Shown piece after piece: positions 25,443-34,652 of a DNA stretch of 64,000 nt (positions are counted from its first letter, which is position 1; every line of letters starts with the position of its first letter). The stretch is from contig NZ_LMQB01000028.1 in assembly GCF_001424045.1 (NCBI RefSeq), forward strand, positions 62,001-126,000, given 5' to 3'. A model generated the notes under the pieces. The model was not told the DNA's origin. It made no database searches and saw only the letters and a list, made by a program, of their open reading frames with translations. Made by a program: the position numbers and the translations under genes. This stretch comes from Rhizobium sp. Leaf371. GTDB taxonomy: Bacteria > Pseudomonadota > Alphaproteobacteria > Rhizobiales > Rhizobiaceae.

Positions 25443-27311
25443 TTAAAGCAAAGCCAGCGAGAAATACGGCACCGCGGCGATGAGCAGCAGGCCGGCGAAC
25501 ATCGCACCGATATAGGGCCAGATCGCGCCCATCGCCTCATCGGGCGAGACGTTGCCGATCTTGCAGGCGATGTAGAAGCCGACGCCGATCGGCGGCGCCA
25601 TGAGACCGATGTTCATGGCGGTGACGATGACCATGGCGTAGTGGATGTCGTGGATGCCGGCGGCACGCGCGATCGGAAACATGATCGGTGCCAGAAGGAC
25701 GATGGCGGGAAGCCCTTCGAGCACGCAGCCGAGCAGCATGAAGACGGCGATCGACACCAGCATGAAGGTGAACCAGCCGCCGGGCAGGGCGCGCAGCATC
25801 TCGCTCAGTTCGAAGGCGAAGCCGGTCTGGGTCAGCGCCCAGGCCATGGCGGCGGCCGTGCCGAGAATGAGCAGAATGGCGCCGCTCATCGCCGCCGTTT
25901 CCACGAGCATCTTGTAGCAGCGCCGGGCGCTGATGCCGCCATAGAGGATGGCGCCGATGATGAAGGCATAGACGACGGCGATGGTGGAAACCTCGGTCGC
26001 CGTCGCCGCGCCGCTCGCCACCGCGCTGCGGATCAGGAACGGCAGGACCAGCGCAGGCGCGGCCACCAGCGCCGCCGTGCCGACCCGCTTCATTGACGGG
26101 CGCGTCACGCCATCGACGTTCTCATGCCGACCCTTGATGCGGGCAAGGATGGCCAAAGCCAGCAAAAGGACCATGGCGATGGCAAAGCCGCTGGTGAAAA
26201 GCCCCGCGATGGACACGCCGGCCACCGATCCGAGCACGATCAGCACGATGCTGGGCGGCACCGTATCCGCCATGGCCGCACCGGTCGCCAGAAGCGCGAT
26301 CATCTCCTTCGGCTTGTGGCCGCGCCGTTTCATCTCCGGGAACAGCGCCGGTGCCACCGTCGCCATGTCGGAGACCTTGGAGCCGGAAATGCCGGACACC
26401 AGGAACAGCGATCCCAACAGCACGTAGGACATGCCGGCCTTGACGTGGCCGAGCATGGACGCAAGGAAATCCACGATCGCCTTTCCCATGCCTGTCGCAT
26501 CGAGAATGCAGCCGAGCAGCACGAAAACCGGAACCGACAACAGGATGAGGCTCGACATGCCCTCGTCCATCCGACCAATCAGAACCTCGAGCGGCATGGA
26601 CGTGGTGAAGTTCAGGAACAGAAGCGTGGCGATGCCGAAACAGAAGGCGATCGGGATGCCCATGGCAAGGCAGATCATGCCGCCGAAGACGAGAAAGATG
26701 AAGATGTTGACGTTGCCGAGCTCCTCAAGGGTCGGTGACAGAAACCAGAGCGTGCCGAGAATCGCCGCAACGATCAACGCGGACGCCACGACATCGACCC
26801 GTCTGGAACTCCGGATCAAGTCCGCAACGGCCAGAAGCGCCATCAGCAGCATGCCGCAGGCAATGGCCGAGGCACGATAGCCGGCGGGAACATCGAGGGC
26901 CGAGGTGGTGATATCCATCTCGCCGAGCGCATAGGCGTAGGCAGCCGGCAGGAGTGCGACGAGAAAGCCGAGAACGGCCATCATGCCGAATGTCTCGACG
27001 AACCGGCGCGCACGGGGAGGCAGGAGATTGAGGCCGACGGTCAGGCGCAGATGCTCGCTGCGGTCGATGGCAATGGCGGCACCCAGCATGACCAGCCACA
27101 GAAAGGCGGTCGAGGCGGCTTCATCGATCCAGACTATCGGGCGCGAGAGGCCATAGCGGAAGAAGACGCTCGCCAGGAGCATGATGATGATCGCCATGAG
27201 CAGGACGGCGGCGATGGCTTCGACCGGTCGCATCAACGGCGAACCCCGACGCACGTCCAGTGTCTCCGCGAGCACCGAATACTCAGGAACGTCCTCGGTC
27301 AAAACCGTCAT
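25443..27311 (-). CDS. fused TRAP transporter permease, DctQ-DctM
   Basis: A 622-residue inner-membrane protein joining both TRAP membrane subunits. The N-terminal DctQ part (about 25-195, four spans) includes 'RPIVWIDEAASTAFLWLVMLG'-type sequence; the DctM part (about 205-620, about 12 spans) includes 'GMICLAMGIPIAFCFG' and 'TVPPSIVLIVLGS'. It uses a Na+ or H+ gradient to import the acid bound by the DctP partner. The frame is open 19 codons further, but ATG 27311 lies after GGGGAGGAG. It appears to be the first gene of the long minus-strand operon. Confidence 0.93.
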   Translation of the reverse strand: MTVLTEDVPEYSVLAETLDVRRGSPLMRPVEAIAAVLLMAIIIMLLASVFFRYGLSRPIVWIDEAASTAFLWLVMLGAAIAIDRSEHLRLTVGLNLLPPRARRFVETFGMMAVLGFLVALLPAAYAYALGEMDITTSALDVPAGYRASAIACGMLLMALLAVADLIRSSRRVDVVASALIVAAILGTLWFLSPTLEELGNVNIFIFLVFGGMICLAMGIPIAFCFGIATLLFLNFTTSMPLEVLIGRMDEGMSSLILLSVPVFVLLGCILDATGMGKAIVDFLASMLGHVKAGMSYVLLGSLFLVSGISGSKVSDMATVAPALFPEMKRRGHKPKEMIALLATGAAMADTVPPSIVLIVLGSVAGVSIAGLFTSGFAIAMVLLLALAILARIKGRHENVDGVTRPSMKRVGTAALVAAPALVLPFLIRSAVASGAATATEVSTIAVVYAFIIGAILYGGISARRCYKMLVETAAMSGAILLILGTAAAMAWALTQTGFAFELSEMLRALPGGWFTFMLVSIAVFMLLGCVLEGLPAIVLLAPIMFPIARAAGIHDIHYAMVIVTAMNIGLMAPPIGVGFYIACKIGNVSPDEAMGAIWPYIGAMFAGLLLIAAVPYFSLALL

Positions 27312-27475
27312 GTCTCGCTCTCCTCCCCTGCAGTCTAGATCGTCAATTGCCCGACCCCGTCGGGTCACGCCAATGCACTGTCCTTCGGACGATCACGCCT
27401 CCTCTGTCCGAAATGCCGATAGCCCTCCAAGCCATCATAAGCATCCCGTTCCACGCTGGATATCGTGTCCAGAGC

Positions 27476-27577
27476 GGTCCATTTTATTAGCCAAGCGCTG
27501 GATAAGCCGCAAACATAATATTCAAGCCAATGAAAAAACATGATTTTTCCTTATTTCATCGGTCCATATTATAGACC
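27476..27577. promoter_or_regulatory. two related operator-like sites upstream of the TRAP operon
   Basis: Site 2 (27561-27577) reads GGTCCATATTATAGACC, a palindrome with a single mismatched pair. Site 1 (27476-27492) reads GGTCCATTTTATTAGCC, a diverged copy with the same first seven bases and spacing. The region between is AT-rich, unlike its surroundings. They lie 165-266 bases upstream of the TRAP permease start and could bind the operon's IclR protein or a GntR-type regulator; which one is unknown. Confidence 0.5.
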
Positions 27578-27760
27578 ATATGATCCGAGGTGAAGAAACG
27601 CGTCGCTGGGTGTCGTCCAGACGCACGGTCTCATTGGCGTATTCCACAAGGGACTTTGGGGAAGGCCGCTCGTCGGACGCAATGCTGCAATGCAAAATGA
27701 GATGTGTCGGGATTGGGCAGCCAGTGTATTGTTGGAAGAACCCAAACAAGGATCCTTGTC

Positions 27761-27883
27761 ATGACGCTGGCGAAGACGAAAAACGGCTCTGTATCTTTCC
27801 GCAAGGTCTGGGACGCAATCGTTCGCGCCCGTTCGACCGAAGCCTCGCGCCTCCTCCTGCAGGCAAACGAGCGTCGTCGCTAA
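27761..27883 (+). CDS. possible small protein, 40 aa
   Basis: A 40-codon open frame starting MTLAKTKNGSVSF and ending LLLQANERRR, basic and without a membrane segment. AAGGA lies 10 bases before the ATG, inside CAAGGATCCTTG, a palindrome that could partly hide the ribosome site. I do not recognise a family. It is the only plausible small gene in this gap; length alone makes it doubtful. Confidence 0.3.
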   Translation: MTLAKTKNGSVSFRKVWDAIVRARSTEASRLLLQANERRR

Positions 27884-28325
27884 GACCGACGAGCGCGACA
27901 ACGGGTCTCCGATCCACGACCCTGCGATCGGTCAGCAGGAACGCTGCATCCTGGACCTGATGATGGGGCCCTGGCGGCTTTTCGCCTCGCAGTCTCGCTT
28001 TGCGAGATCGCAACGGGCGACGCGAAGCGTGTGGGCGACGCCCTCATCGGGAACCGCCCTGCGGCAACGGCCGCGATATCCCTTTTACAGTCCGTTTCGG
28101 ATCGAGCTTAAACAAGAGCCTCGACCTTCACGACGTCGATCCGCCCCTGCCTTCATGGCATGAGGGCAGCGATGGATTTCCCGACATCGGCCAAGAGCCT
28201 GTCGAAATTCGGCGTGGCAATCGTCTCCTGCCCAGACAATGCGCTCCGTCACCGGACTATCCGAAAGAGGTAGGCGTTCCACCATTGGAGGATAGGTCCT
28301 CCCATTTTGGCACGCGCCTGACGCA
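27884..28325. other. gap with decayed coding sequence
   Basis: About 440 bases with no intact gene. On the minus strand, 28153-28248 reads as a protein-like C-terminus (RSALSGQETIATPNFDRLLA then DVGKSIAALMP and stop) that opens directly after a stop codon; an adjacent frame upstream (PPMVERLPLSDSPVTERI) also looks coding. Together they suggest the end of a frameshifted, decayed gene, possibly a regulator. A run of small inverted GC repeats is seen near 27970-28020. The identity is not established. Confidence 0.35.
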
Positions 28326-30587
28326 TTGACAGAAAAACCGCGGCCGTTGCTTCATGCCCGAAGGTTGGCGCCGGGACGGAGCCGTGCGACGACGCGAAAT
28401 CTAGGCGACATTCCATTGACAGACGCGCCCTTCACCTACAGGCATTTTTTGCGTAGCCTGGGATCATCCCCCGTCCAAGGCGTCCACACCCGTGACAGCG
28501 GTCGAGACCATGCAGGCTATCGGGCGGAGATCGATGGCGTTCGCGCTTTGGCCGTCCTCGCCGTGGTTTTCTACCACTTCTCGATTCCCGGATTCGAGGG
28601 CGGGTTCGTCGGCGTCGATATCTTCTTCGTCATATCGGGATATCTGATCGGCGGCATTCTGTGGCGGGAGATGACGCAGACCGGCACACTGGCGCTCGGT
28701 GCGTTCTACACACGCCGCATCCGGCGCCTCGCGCCGGCCTTCGTGGTCGTCATGGCGACGACGATGGCTGTCGGCTACGTCGTGCTGCTGCCGTTCGAAT
28801 TCCGCGACCTCGGCAAGTCGCTCGTGTCGTCGGTCCTCTATCTCTCCAACGTGAATTTCTTCCGCGCGGCAGGCTATTTCGACGGCGCGGCGGACCAGAA
28901 GATCCTGCTTCACACCTGGTCGCTTTCGCTGGAAGAGCAGTTCTATCTGCTGATCCCTGTCTTGATGTTCCTCATGCGTCGTCATCTCCACGCGCTGAAA
29001 TGGGCGCTGGTCGCAATCTTTGCCGCGTCGCTGGTCGCCTGCATCCTCGTCACGCCGATCTCCAGCACGGCAGCCTTCTACCTGTTTCCGTTCCGTGCCT
29101 GGCAGATGCTTGCCGGGGTGCTGCTGGCCATTGCGCTCTACCAGCGTGAGGCCCAAGGGCTGCACACAAAAGGGCCGAATACGTGGGGGCTGGGCACGGC
29201 GCGCGCCCTGCCGGCCGTTTCCTGGCTCGGCCTTGCGATGCTTGTCGCCTCCATCGTGTTCCTGCGGCCGGGTCCGGCCTTTCCGGGTGCCCTGGCGCTG
29301 ATCCCCACGGTCGGAACGCTGCTCGTCCTGGCCAATGGCACGCGCGACAACGCGGTCAACCGATGCCTCTCCGCGCCGGTCTGCGTTTTCCTCGGTGCCA
29401 TTTCCTATCCGCTTTATCTCTGGCATTGGCCGGTCCTCACGCTGGCGCGCTACGCCAATGGTGGACGCGCCGAGACGCTCACGGAGACGATCGTCTATCT
29501 CGCCGCGTCCCTCCTGCTGGCCACCGCGACCTATCTCTGGATCGAGCGACCCTTCCGGCGCCGGGGCGCACCATCGGGCGGACGCGTGCTCACCGGGGCC
29601 GCCTTTGCGTCCGTCGTGCTGCTTGTCGCAGGGGGCACGGCCTATCGTCTCGACGGTATGCCCGACCGCTTCGATGCCTCGGCGCGCATCCATATCGACG
29701 CCTCGGCCGATTTCATCCAGGACTGGAGCCGTTGCAGCGTTCCGGCGGATGGCCCCTTGCAGGGCGTCTCCGTCTGCCCGATCGGCCCGGATGGGCCGCC
29801 GACATTCCTGGTCTGGGGGGATTCCCATGCCCGTGCGCTCAGCCAGGGCCTGTCTCTTCTGGCGGACGAAAGGGGCAAGTCGGGCCTGTTGATCTGGCGC
29901 GCAGGCTGTCCGCCTCTGTTCGGTATCGAGAAGGTGGAAAGCGCGACCACGCGGCAGCAGGACCGCGACTGCACCGACGCAAACATCCGCATCCGCCAGG
30001 CGATGAGCCAGATGAAGGGGATGACCAGCCTGCTGTTGATCGGTCGGTGGTCCTACTACACCGAGGGCGGCGGCACGGGCATCGATGCGCAGAACACGAT
30101 CACGTTGAAGCCGGGTGAAACGACGGCAGCGACCGGATCGTCCGACCAGCGGCAGCTCTTTTCGGATGCGCTCGATGCCACGATCGACGAGAGCCGGAAA
30201 TGGTTCCGGCAGGTCCTGGTTCTTCGCCAGATCCCCGAGATCGCGCGGTATGATTCCCGCGACGTGGCGCGCCGGATGGTTCTTGGCGGTGCGGATGCCG
30301 CGGCGCAGGCCGAAGCCCGCATGACGATATCGAGAACCGAGGTCGCAGAGCGTGTCAGCGTATCCGAGAGACCGTTCGAGGCGCTCGCCCGCGAGGGCAA
30401 GATCGTGTGGCTCGATCCGGTCGATCGCTTCTGCTCGGTCGCCATCTGCTCGGCGCTTCACGACGGCCGATCGTTCTATTTCGATAACAATCACATCACG
30501 AACGAGGCGGCCCGCAGCATCCGTCATCTGTTCGATCCGCTTCTGGAGGAAACCGTGGCGTCTGTTGCGAGGGGGAAGGGGCAATGA
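28326..30587 (+). CDS. acyltransferase 3 / SGNH membrane O-acyltransferase
   Basis: An inner-membrane protein of up to 753 residues with an OafA-like acyltransferase-3 domain (about 65-430, ten spans; 'YRAEIDGVRALAVLAVVFYHF' region and 'GGFVGVDIFFVISGYLI') fused to a periplasmic SGNH domain (about 470-745; 'VWGDSHARALSQG' and 'DNNHITNEA'). Such proteins acetylate or otherwise acylate polysaccharides. The start is unclear: TTG 28326 and TTG 28416 are in frame, both within TTGACAGA, and no ATG exists before the first membrane span. Its stop overlaps the GMC gene by four bases. It probably decorates the EPS made by this locus. Confidence 0.88.
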   Translation: MTEKPRPLLHARRLAPGRSRATTRNLGDIPLTDAPFTYRHFLRSLGSSPVQGVHTRDSGRDHAGYRAEIDGVRALAVLAVVFYHFSIPGFEGGFVGVDIFFVISGYLIGGILWREMTQTGTLALGAFYTRRIRRLAPAFVVVMATTMAVGYVVLLPFEFRDLGKSLVSSVLYLSNVNFFRAAGYFDGAADQKILLHTWSLSLEEQFYLLIPVLMFLMRRHLHALKWALVAIFAASLVACILVTPISSTAAFYLFPFRAWQMLAGVLLAIALYQREAQGLHTKGPNTWGLGTARALPAVSWLGLAMLVASIVFLRPGPAFPGALALIPTVGTLLVLANGTRDNAVNRCLSAPVCVFLGAISYPLYLWHWPVLTLARYANGGRAETLTETIVYLAASLLLATATYLWIERPFRRRGAPSGGRVLTGAAFASVVLLVAGGTAYRLDGMPDRFDASARIHIDASADFIQDWSRCSVPADGPLQGVSVCPIGPDGPPTFLVWGDSHARALSQGLSLLADERGKSGLLIWRAGCPPLFGIEKVESATTRQQDRDCTDANIRIRQAMSQMKGMTSLLLIGRWSYYTEGGGTGIDAQNTITLKPGETTAATGSSDQRQLFSDALDATIDESRKWFRQVLVLRQIPEIARYDSRDVARRMVLGGADAAAQAEARMTISRTEVAERVSVSERPFEALAREGKIVWLDPVDRFCSVAICSALHDGRSFYFDNNHITNEAARSIRHLFDPLLEETVASVARGKGQ

Positions 30588-32176
30588 CGTCTGATGTCGC
30601 CGGCAAGATCTGGGATGTGATCGTCATCGGGACGGGGATTGGCGGCGGGACGATCGGCCGCCGGCTTGCGGAAAAGGGATTGTCCGTCCTGTTTCTGGAA
30701 AAGGGGCCGATGGGCCCGAGGGCGGAGCAGCAATCGCTGCGCAGCGACGTCGAGGATGCCGCGGCCCGCAATATTCGCGGTTACTGGCCGACGCAGATCA
30801 GCGCGCGGATCGATGATCGGGAATCGCTGTTCTTCGGACCGGTCGGCTCCGGTGCCGGCGGCTCCTCGGCTTTCTATGCCGCGACCCTGGAGCGGCCGGA
30901 ACGGCACGACCTGGAGACGACCGACGGGCGGGCACATCCGACGGGCGGCTGGCCGGTCGGTTTCGACAGTTTCGTGCCGTACTTCTCCGACGCCGAGCGC
31001 CTCTATCATGTCTGCGGAACGGACGATCCGCTCTCGCGCGAGGCGGCCTCCGATCTGCGCCAGCCCCCGGCTCTGACCGCGGGCGACCGGACGATGATGG
31101 AGAACTTCGAACGGTCGGGCTTGCATCCCTACCAGATCCACATGGCGGTGCGGTTTCTGCCCGGCTGCCAGATGTGCTTCGGTCGCAAATGCCCGCGGGC
31201 CTGCAAGATGGACGGCCGCTCGGCCGGCGTCGAACCGGCGCTCGAAACAGGAAATGCCGCGATCCTCGACAATTGCGAGGTCAACGCTCTTCGCGGCAGC
31301 GCGTCCGAAATCCAGTATGTCGATGCGGTACGCAACGGCGAGGCGCTTCGTCTGCGGGCCCGACGATATGTCCTCGCGGCGGGTGGCCTCGGCTCTCCGC
31401 GCGTCCTGTTGAACTCGAAATCGGCCGACTGGCCGGAGGGATGTGCGAACAGTTCGGGCCTCGTCGGCCGCAACCTGATGTTCCACCTGACGGAGATGAT
31501 CGCGATCTGGCCCGGCCGGCACGTGTCCTTCGCGGGGCCGAGCCGCGCGCTTGCCATGCGGGATTTCTATTTCGACAAAGGCCGGCGGTTCGGGTCTCTG
31601 CAGGCCATGGGCGTGGATGCCGCCTATGGCGAAATCGTCCATTACCTCAAGAATATCTTCGATCGCTCTCCCTTGCGCAATATCAGGCCGCTGCGCGGGA
31701 TGCTGCGCATTCCGGCATTTCTGGCGGCGCGAGTGTTCGGCAAGGCCAAGGTTTTCGCGGGGATCGTGGAAGACCTGCCCTACACATTCAACCGGGTCCT
31801 TCTCGATCCCGTCGATCCCGCGCGCATCCGGTTTACCTACACCGTTACCCCCGAGCTTCAGGAGCGCCGCCGCGCCTTTCGCAAGCTGATCAAACGGAAG
31901 CTTCGCGGCAACAGATCGGTTTTCCTCACCTTCCGCCCGGAGCTGAACTTCGCCCATTCCTGCGGAACCCTGCGTTTCGGCGATGACCCGTCGACCAGCA
32001 TTCTCAACCGCAATTGCCGTGCCCACGACGTGGGGAACCTCTATGTCGTCGATGCCTCGTTCATGCCGACCTCGCTCGGCATCAATCCCAGCCTCACCAT
32101 CGCCGCCAATGCGTTGCGGGTCGCGGACCGCCTGGCGGAAGACATCGCCGCCACAGAAGCTCTCGTTACGGCATGA
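30584..32176 (+). CDS. GMC family FAD-dependent oxidoreductase
   Basis: A 530-residue flavoprotein. 'DVIVIGTGIGGGTIGRRLAE' (about 9-28) binds FAD; 'VGSGAGGSSAFYAATLER' (about 86-103) and the C-terminal 'NLYVVDASFMPTSLGINPS' (about 487-505) are GMC signatures. A Cys-rich insert, 'PGCQMCFGRKCPRACKMDG' (about 189-207), is unlike simple alcohol oxidases and is seen in a subgroup that may carry a metal or cluster. It may oxidise a sugar or alcohol hydroxyl, donating electrons to the respiratory chain. It overlaps the acyltransferase gene by four bases and is followed by an SDR, so the three probably modify one sugar or lipid building block of the EPS. Confidence 0.85.
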   Translation: MTSDVAGKIWDVIVIGTGIGGGTIGRRLAEKGLSVLFLEKGPMGPRAEQQSLRSDVEDAAARNIRGYWPTQISARIDDRESLFFGPVGSGAGGSSAFYAATLERPERHDLETTDGRAHPTGGWPVGFDSFVPYFSDAERLYHVCGTDDPLSREAASDLRQPPALTAGDRTMMENFERSGLHPYQIHMAVRFLPGCQMCFGRKCPRACKMDGRSAGVEPALETGNAAILDNCEVNALRGSASEIQYVDAVRNGEALRLRARRYVLAAGGLGSPRVLLNSKSADWPEGCANSSGLVGRNLMFHLTEMIAIWPGRHVSFAGPSRALAMRDFYFDKGRRFGSLQAMGVDAAYGEIVHYLKNIFDRSPLRNIRPLRGMLRIPAFLAARVFGKAKVFAGIVEDLPYTFNRVLLDPVDPARIRFTYTVTPELQERRRAFRKLIKRKLRGNRSVFLTFRPELNFAHSCGTLRFGDDPSTSILNRNCRAHDVGNLYVVDASFMPTSLGINPSLTIAANALRVADRLAEDIAATEALVTA

Positions 32177-32288
32177 GCCTGCGGGAAGGGGAGGGTGGAG
32201 TGGATATGAAGCAGAATGAAGGGTGCCGGATGAGGCCGTCTTGTGTCGAGGCAGGAGGCCGGGGCGACCCGGGAGACAGGTCTCGTCG

Positions 32289-33101
32289 ATGCTGAACCTC
32301 TATTCCGAACCGACGATCCGGGCTGAAGAGAGGCTCCCGACCGAGATCGCCGTCGTGACCGGCGCCGGGTCGGGCCTCGGCCGCGCCTTGAGCATCGAGC
32401 TTGCACGGCGCGGGGTGCTCGTGATCGGCATGGGACGGCGCGGCCAAGCCCTGCAGGAAACCGGGCGGTTCGTGGTTGCGGGACGGTTCGTGCCCGAGAT
32501 CGTCGATATCCGCGACGATGCGGCCGTCACGCGGGCGTTCGCCGATATCGCCCGCCGGTTCGGCGACGTGACGATCCTGATCAACAATGCCGCCGTCCAT
32601 GTGCGCCGGGATGTCCTTCAGGAGACCTATGAGAGCTTCATGGATTCCGTTCTGGTCAATCTGGGCGGCGTCGTCTCCTGCACCAATGCGGCGCTCGCCT
32701 CGATGATCCGGACGGGCACCGGGCGGATCGTGAATGTCGGAAGCTTTGCCGATCTCAGTCCGCAGCCAGCAAGTGCGGCCTACAGCGTGTCGAAGGGGGC
32801 TGCCCGGATTTTTTCGCAGGCGCTGGTGGCCGATCTCTCGGATCGCTTTCCCGATATCGTCATCTCGACATGGATGCCCGGCATTCTCGCAACCGACATG
32901 GGCCTGAAAGATGGCCTCGATCCGGCAGCGGCAGCAGCGTGGGGGGCGGAACTGGCCTTGTGGCGCGATCGCTCGCTGAATGGCGCGATCTTCGAGCAGG
33001 ATCGCGAAGTGCTGGTCTGGCCATCGCTGAAGCGCCGCCTCCTCAACAAACTCCTGATGCGGCCGGCACCGCGCCCTCGCGTGCTCGCCCGTACCGCCTG
33101 A
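32289..33101 (+). CDS. SDR family oxidoreductase
   Basis: A 270-residue short-chain dehydrogenase. 'AVVTGAGSGLGRALSIELAR' (about 20-39) binds NAD(P); catalytic residues are Ser in 'VNVGSFADLSPQPASAAY' and 'YSVSKGAARI'. The start at ATG 32289 follows an AGG at 8 bases; earlier in-frame codons look non-coding. It lies 112 bases after the GMC gene on the same strand and could act with it in redox change of a sugar. The C-terminal tail is basic. Confidence 0.86.
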   Translation: MLNLYSEPTIRAEERLPTEIAVVTGAGSGLGRALSIELARRGVLVIGMGRRGQALQETGRFVVAGRFVPEIVDIRDDAAVTRAFADIARRFGDVTILINNAAVHVRRDVLQETYESFMDSVLVNLGGVVSCTNAALASMIRTGTGRIVNVGSFADLSPQPASAAYSVSKGAARIFSQALVADLSDRFPDIVISTWMPGILATDMGLKDGLDPAAAAAWGAELALWRDRSLNGAIFEQDREVLVWPSLKRRLLNKLLMRPAPRPRVLARTA

Positions 33102-33178
33102 CCAGCATCCTCCCTTGAGAGTGGACGAGGGGGCGATGGCGTCATTCAAACGCGTTGAAGCCTGCTGGACTCGGCCGC

Positions 33179-34519
33179 CTACACGGCCTGTTCGGTGTAC
33201 CCCCGGACGTGCTCCCGGGTCCATTGCTGCCGGCGCGCAAGCCAGATGGGCTGCGTGTTCGCCCGCGCGAACGCAACCGCATTCGATGTCATCTCCGCCA
33301 GTCGCTCGCGGTCCTCCGAAAGCGCCGCGATTTCGCCGGCAAGGCTCTGCGCATCCGGCCACGTCGCCAGCGCGACCGCACCGCTCTGTTCGGCGAGACC
33401 CGTAAAATAGGCGATGTCGAAAGCGATGATGGGCAGGCCGCGCGCCATGGAATCGAAGGCCGAGCGCGGCGTGTCTTCCCGCAAGGGCGTCGCGATCGAT
33501 GCATGGCAATCGGCCAGCGCCGCAAACAGCGGTTCGCCATAGGCGACCGATGGCAGCATCGTCACGGCCGTCTGCAGGCCGCCGTCCGCGATCTGCCGGG
33601 AGAGCGCTTCGCGGCACGGGCCGTCTCCTATGATCGAAAGGCGTATGTCGAGGCCCCGCGCGCGCAGGATACCGACCGCTTCGATGGCCTTGTCGACACC
33701 CTTATAGGGCACAAGCCTGCCGAAATAGGCAAGCTTCAGCGGCGTTCCGGGCTGACGCAGGCTTTCAAGGCGCCTTTGCAACGCGTTATCGGACAGGATG
33801 TGCTCGCTGGCGTGAACCGTATCCAGAAAGTTCTTCACATGCGCGCGGCCCTTGCCGAAATCCCTGACCAGTTCGGGGCTTTTCAGAAGAACCAGGTCGC
33901 ACAGCCGGGGTGCCAGCCACAATTGGGTCCAGCGCATCGGATCGTGAAAGAGGCGATTGGTCAGGTAATTTTTCCGGCTCCAGACGCCGAGCCGCCGCAG
34001 GCGCCAGGTGTTCATGCGAAAATCGATATCGACGATGAAGAGAACGGGCTTTCCCATGCTCCACGCCGTGACGTTGACCATGGCCATGAACGGCCGCCAG
34101 ATGTCGGAGGACATACCCGAATGGACGATGCCGGCATGCCGCAGCGTGGACTTGATTTCCCGCAGCAATCGTGCTGCGTGCCGCGTCCAGAACACGCGCG
34201 GCGAGACATTTTCCGGATATGCGGTAATGAAGGAAACCCCCGATGTTCTCTTCATTTCAGAAAGAGACAGTCTATTCCGGGCATAGGCCTCGTCGCTCAT
34301 GGCCGGGCAGATAACAACGATCTCCGAAAAGCTTTTGTCTATACTCGATATGAGTTCGATCAGATGATGGGAATAGGCGCTTTCGACTGCCCATGTATCT
34401 GCATCGATCCGGTAGACCGAACCCTGAAGCGCGATGACATAGGATTTCATCTTGGGATGTACCTGTTCAGGGTGACCGGGCATGGATGTGTCAAGGGCAT
34501 GTGCCGTCTGCTCGTTCAT
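33179..34519 (-). CDS. glycosyltransferase family 4
   Basis: A 446-residue GT-B glycosyltransferase. The donor-binding half shows 'LKLAYFGRLVPYKGVDKAIE' (about 270-289), 'LSIIGDGPCREALSR' (about 305) and 'ATPLREDTPRSAFDSMARGLPI' region (about 350-370), which is the GT4 E-x7-E-like area (here with E-D rather than a textbook E-x7-E). It would transfer a sugar from a nucleotide to the lipid-linked EPS repeat at the cytoplasmic face. It is divergent from the ExoF-like gene. Confidence 0.85.
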   Translation of the reverse strand: MNEQTAHALDTSMPGHPEQVHPKMKSYVIALQGSVYRIDADTWAVESAYSHHLIELISSIDKSFSEIVVICPAMSDEAYARNRLSLSEMKRTSGVSFITAYPENVSPRVFWTRHAARLLREIKSTLRHAGIVHSGMSSDIWRPFMAMVNVTAWSMGKPVLFIVDIDFRMNTWRLRRLGVWSRKNYLTNRLFHDPMRWTQLWLAPRLCDLVLLKSPELVRDFGKGRAHVKNFLDTVHASEHILSDNALQRRLESLRQPGTPLKLAYFGRLVPYKGVDKAIEAVGILRARGLDIRLSIIGDGPCREALSRQIADGGLQTAVTMLPSVAYGEPLFAALADCHASIATPLREDTPRSAFDSMARGLPIIAFDIAYFTGLAEQSGAVALATWPDAQSLAGEIAALSEDRERLAEMTSNAVAFARANTQPIWLARRQQWTREHVRGYTEQAV

Positions 34520-34607
34520 GGTCTGCCCTTGCTCTTCCGTGCGTTCCGTCTACGCCATTATGCGTTATTTTCAGATGTCGCAGAAGTTCCTACCATGATC
34601 CCGGTCC

Positions 34608-34622
34608 TACACCCTTGGGTGA
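34608..34622. promoter_or_regulatory. palindrome upstream of the exoF-like gene
   Basis: CACCCTTGGGTG (34610-34621) has 5-bp arms around TT and lies 31 bases before the ExoF-like start, in the 133-base divergent region. A related TACACCCTAGGG site occurs upstream of the WecG-like gene (48443) and CACCCGTTCGGGTG upstream of the NRPS/PKS pair (54793), hinting at a common regulator. Confidence 0.5.
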
Positions 34623-34652
34623 GGTTTCCAAGGTTCTGATCCGGAGCGCGGC

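Noticed and set aside
28464-30584. A 706-codon minus-strand open frame opposite the acyltransferase
   Set aside because: Antisense shadow; the plus strand encodes membrane spans and SGNH motifs.
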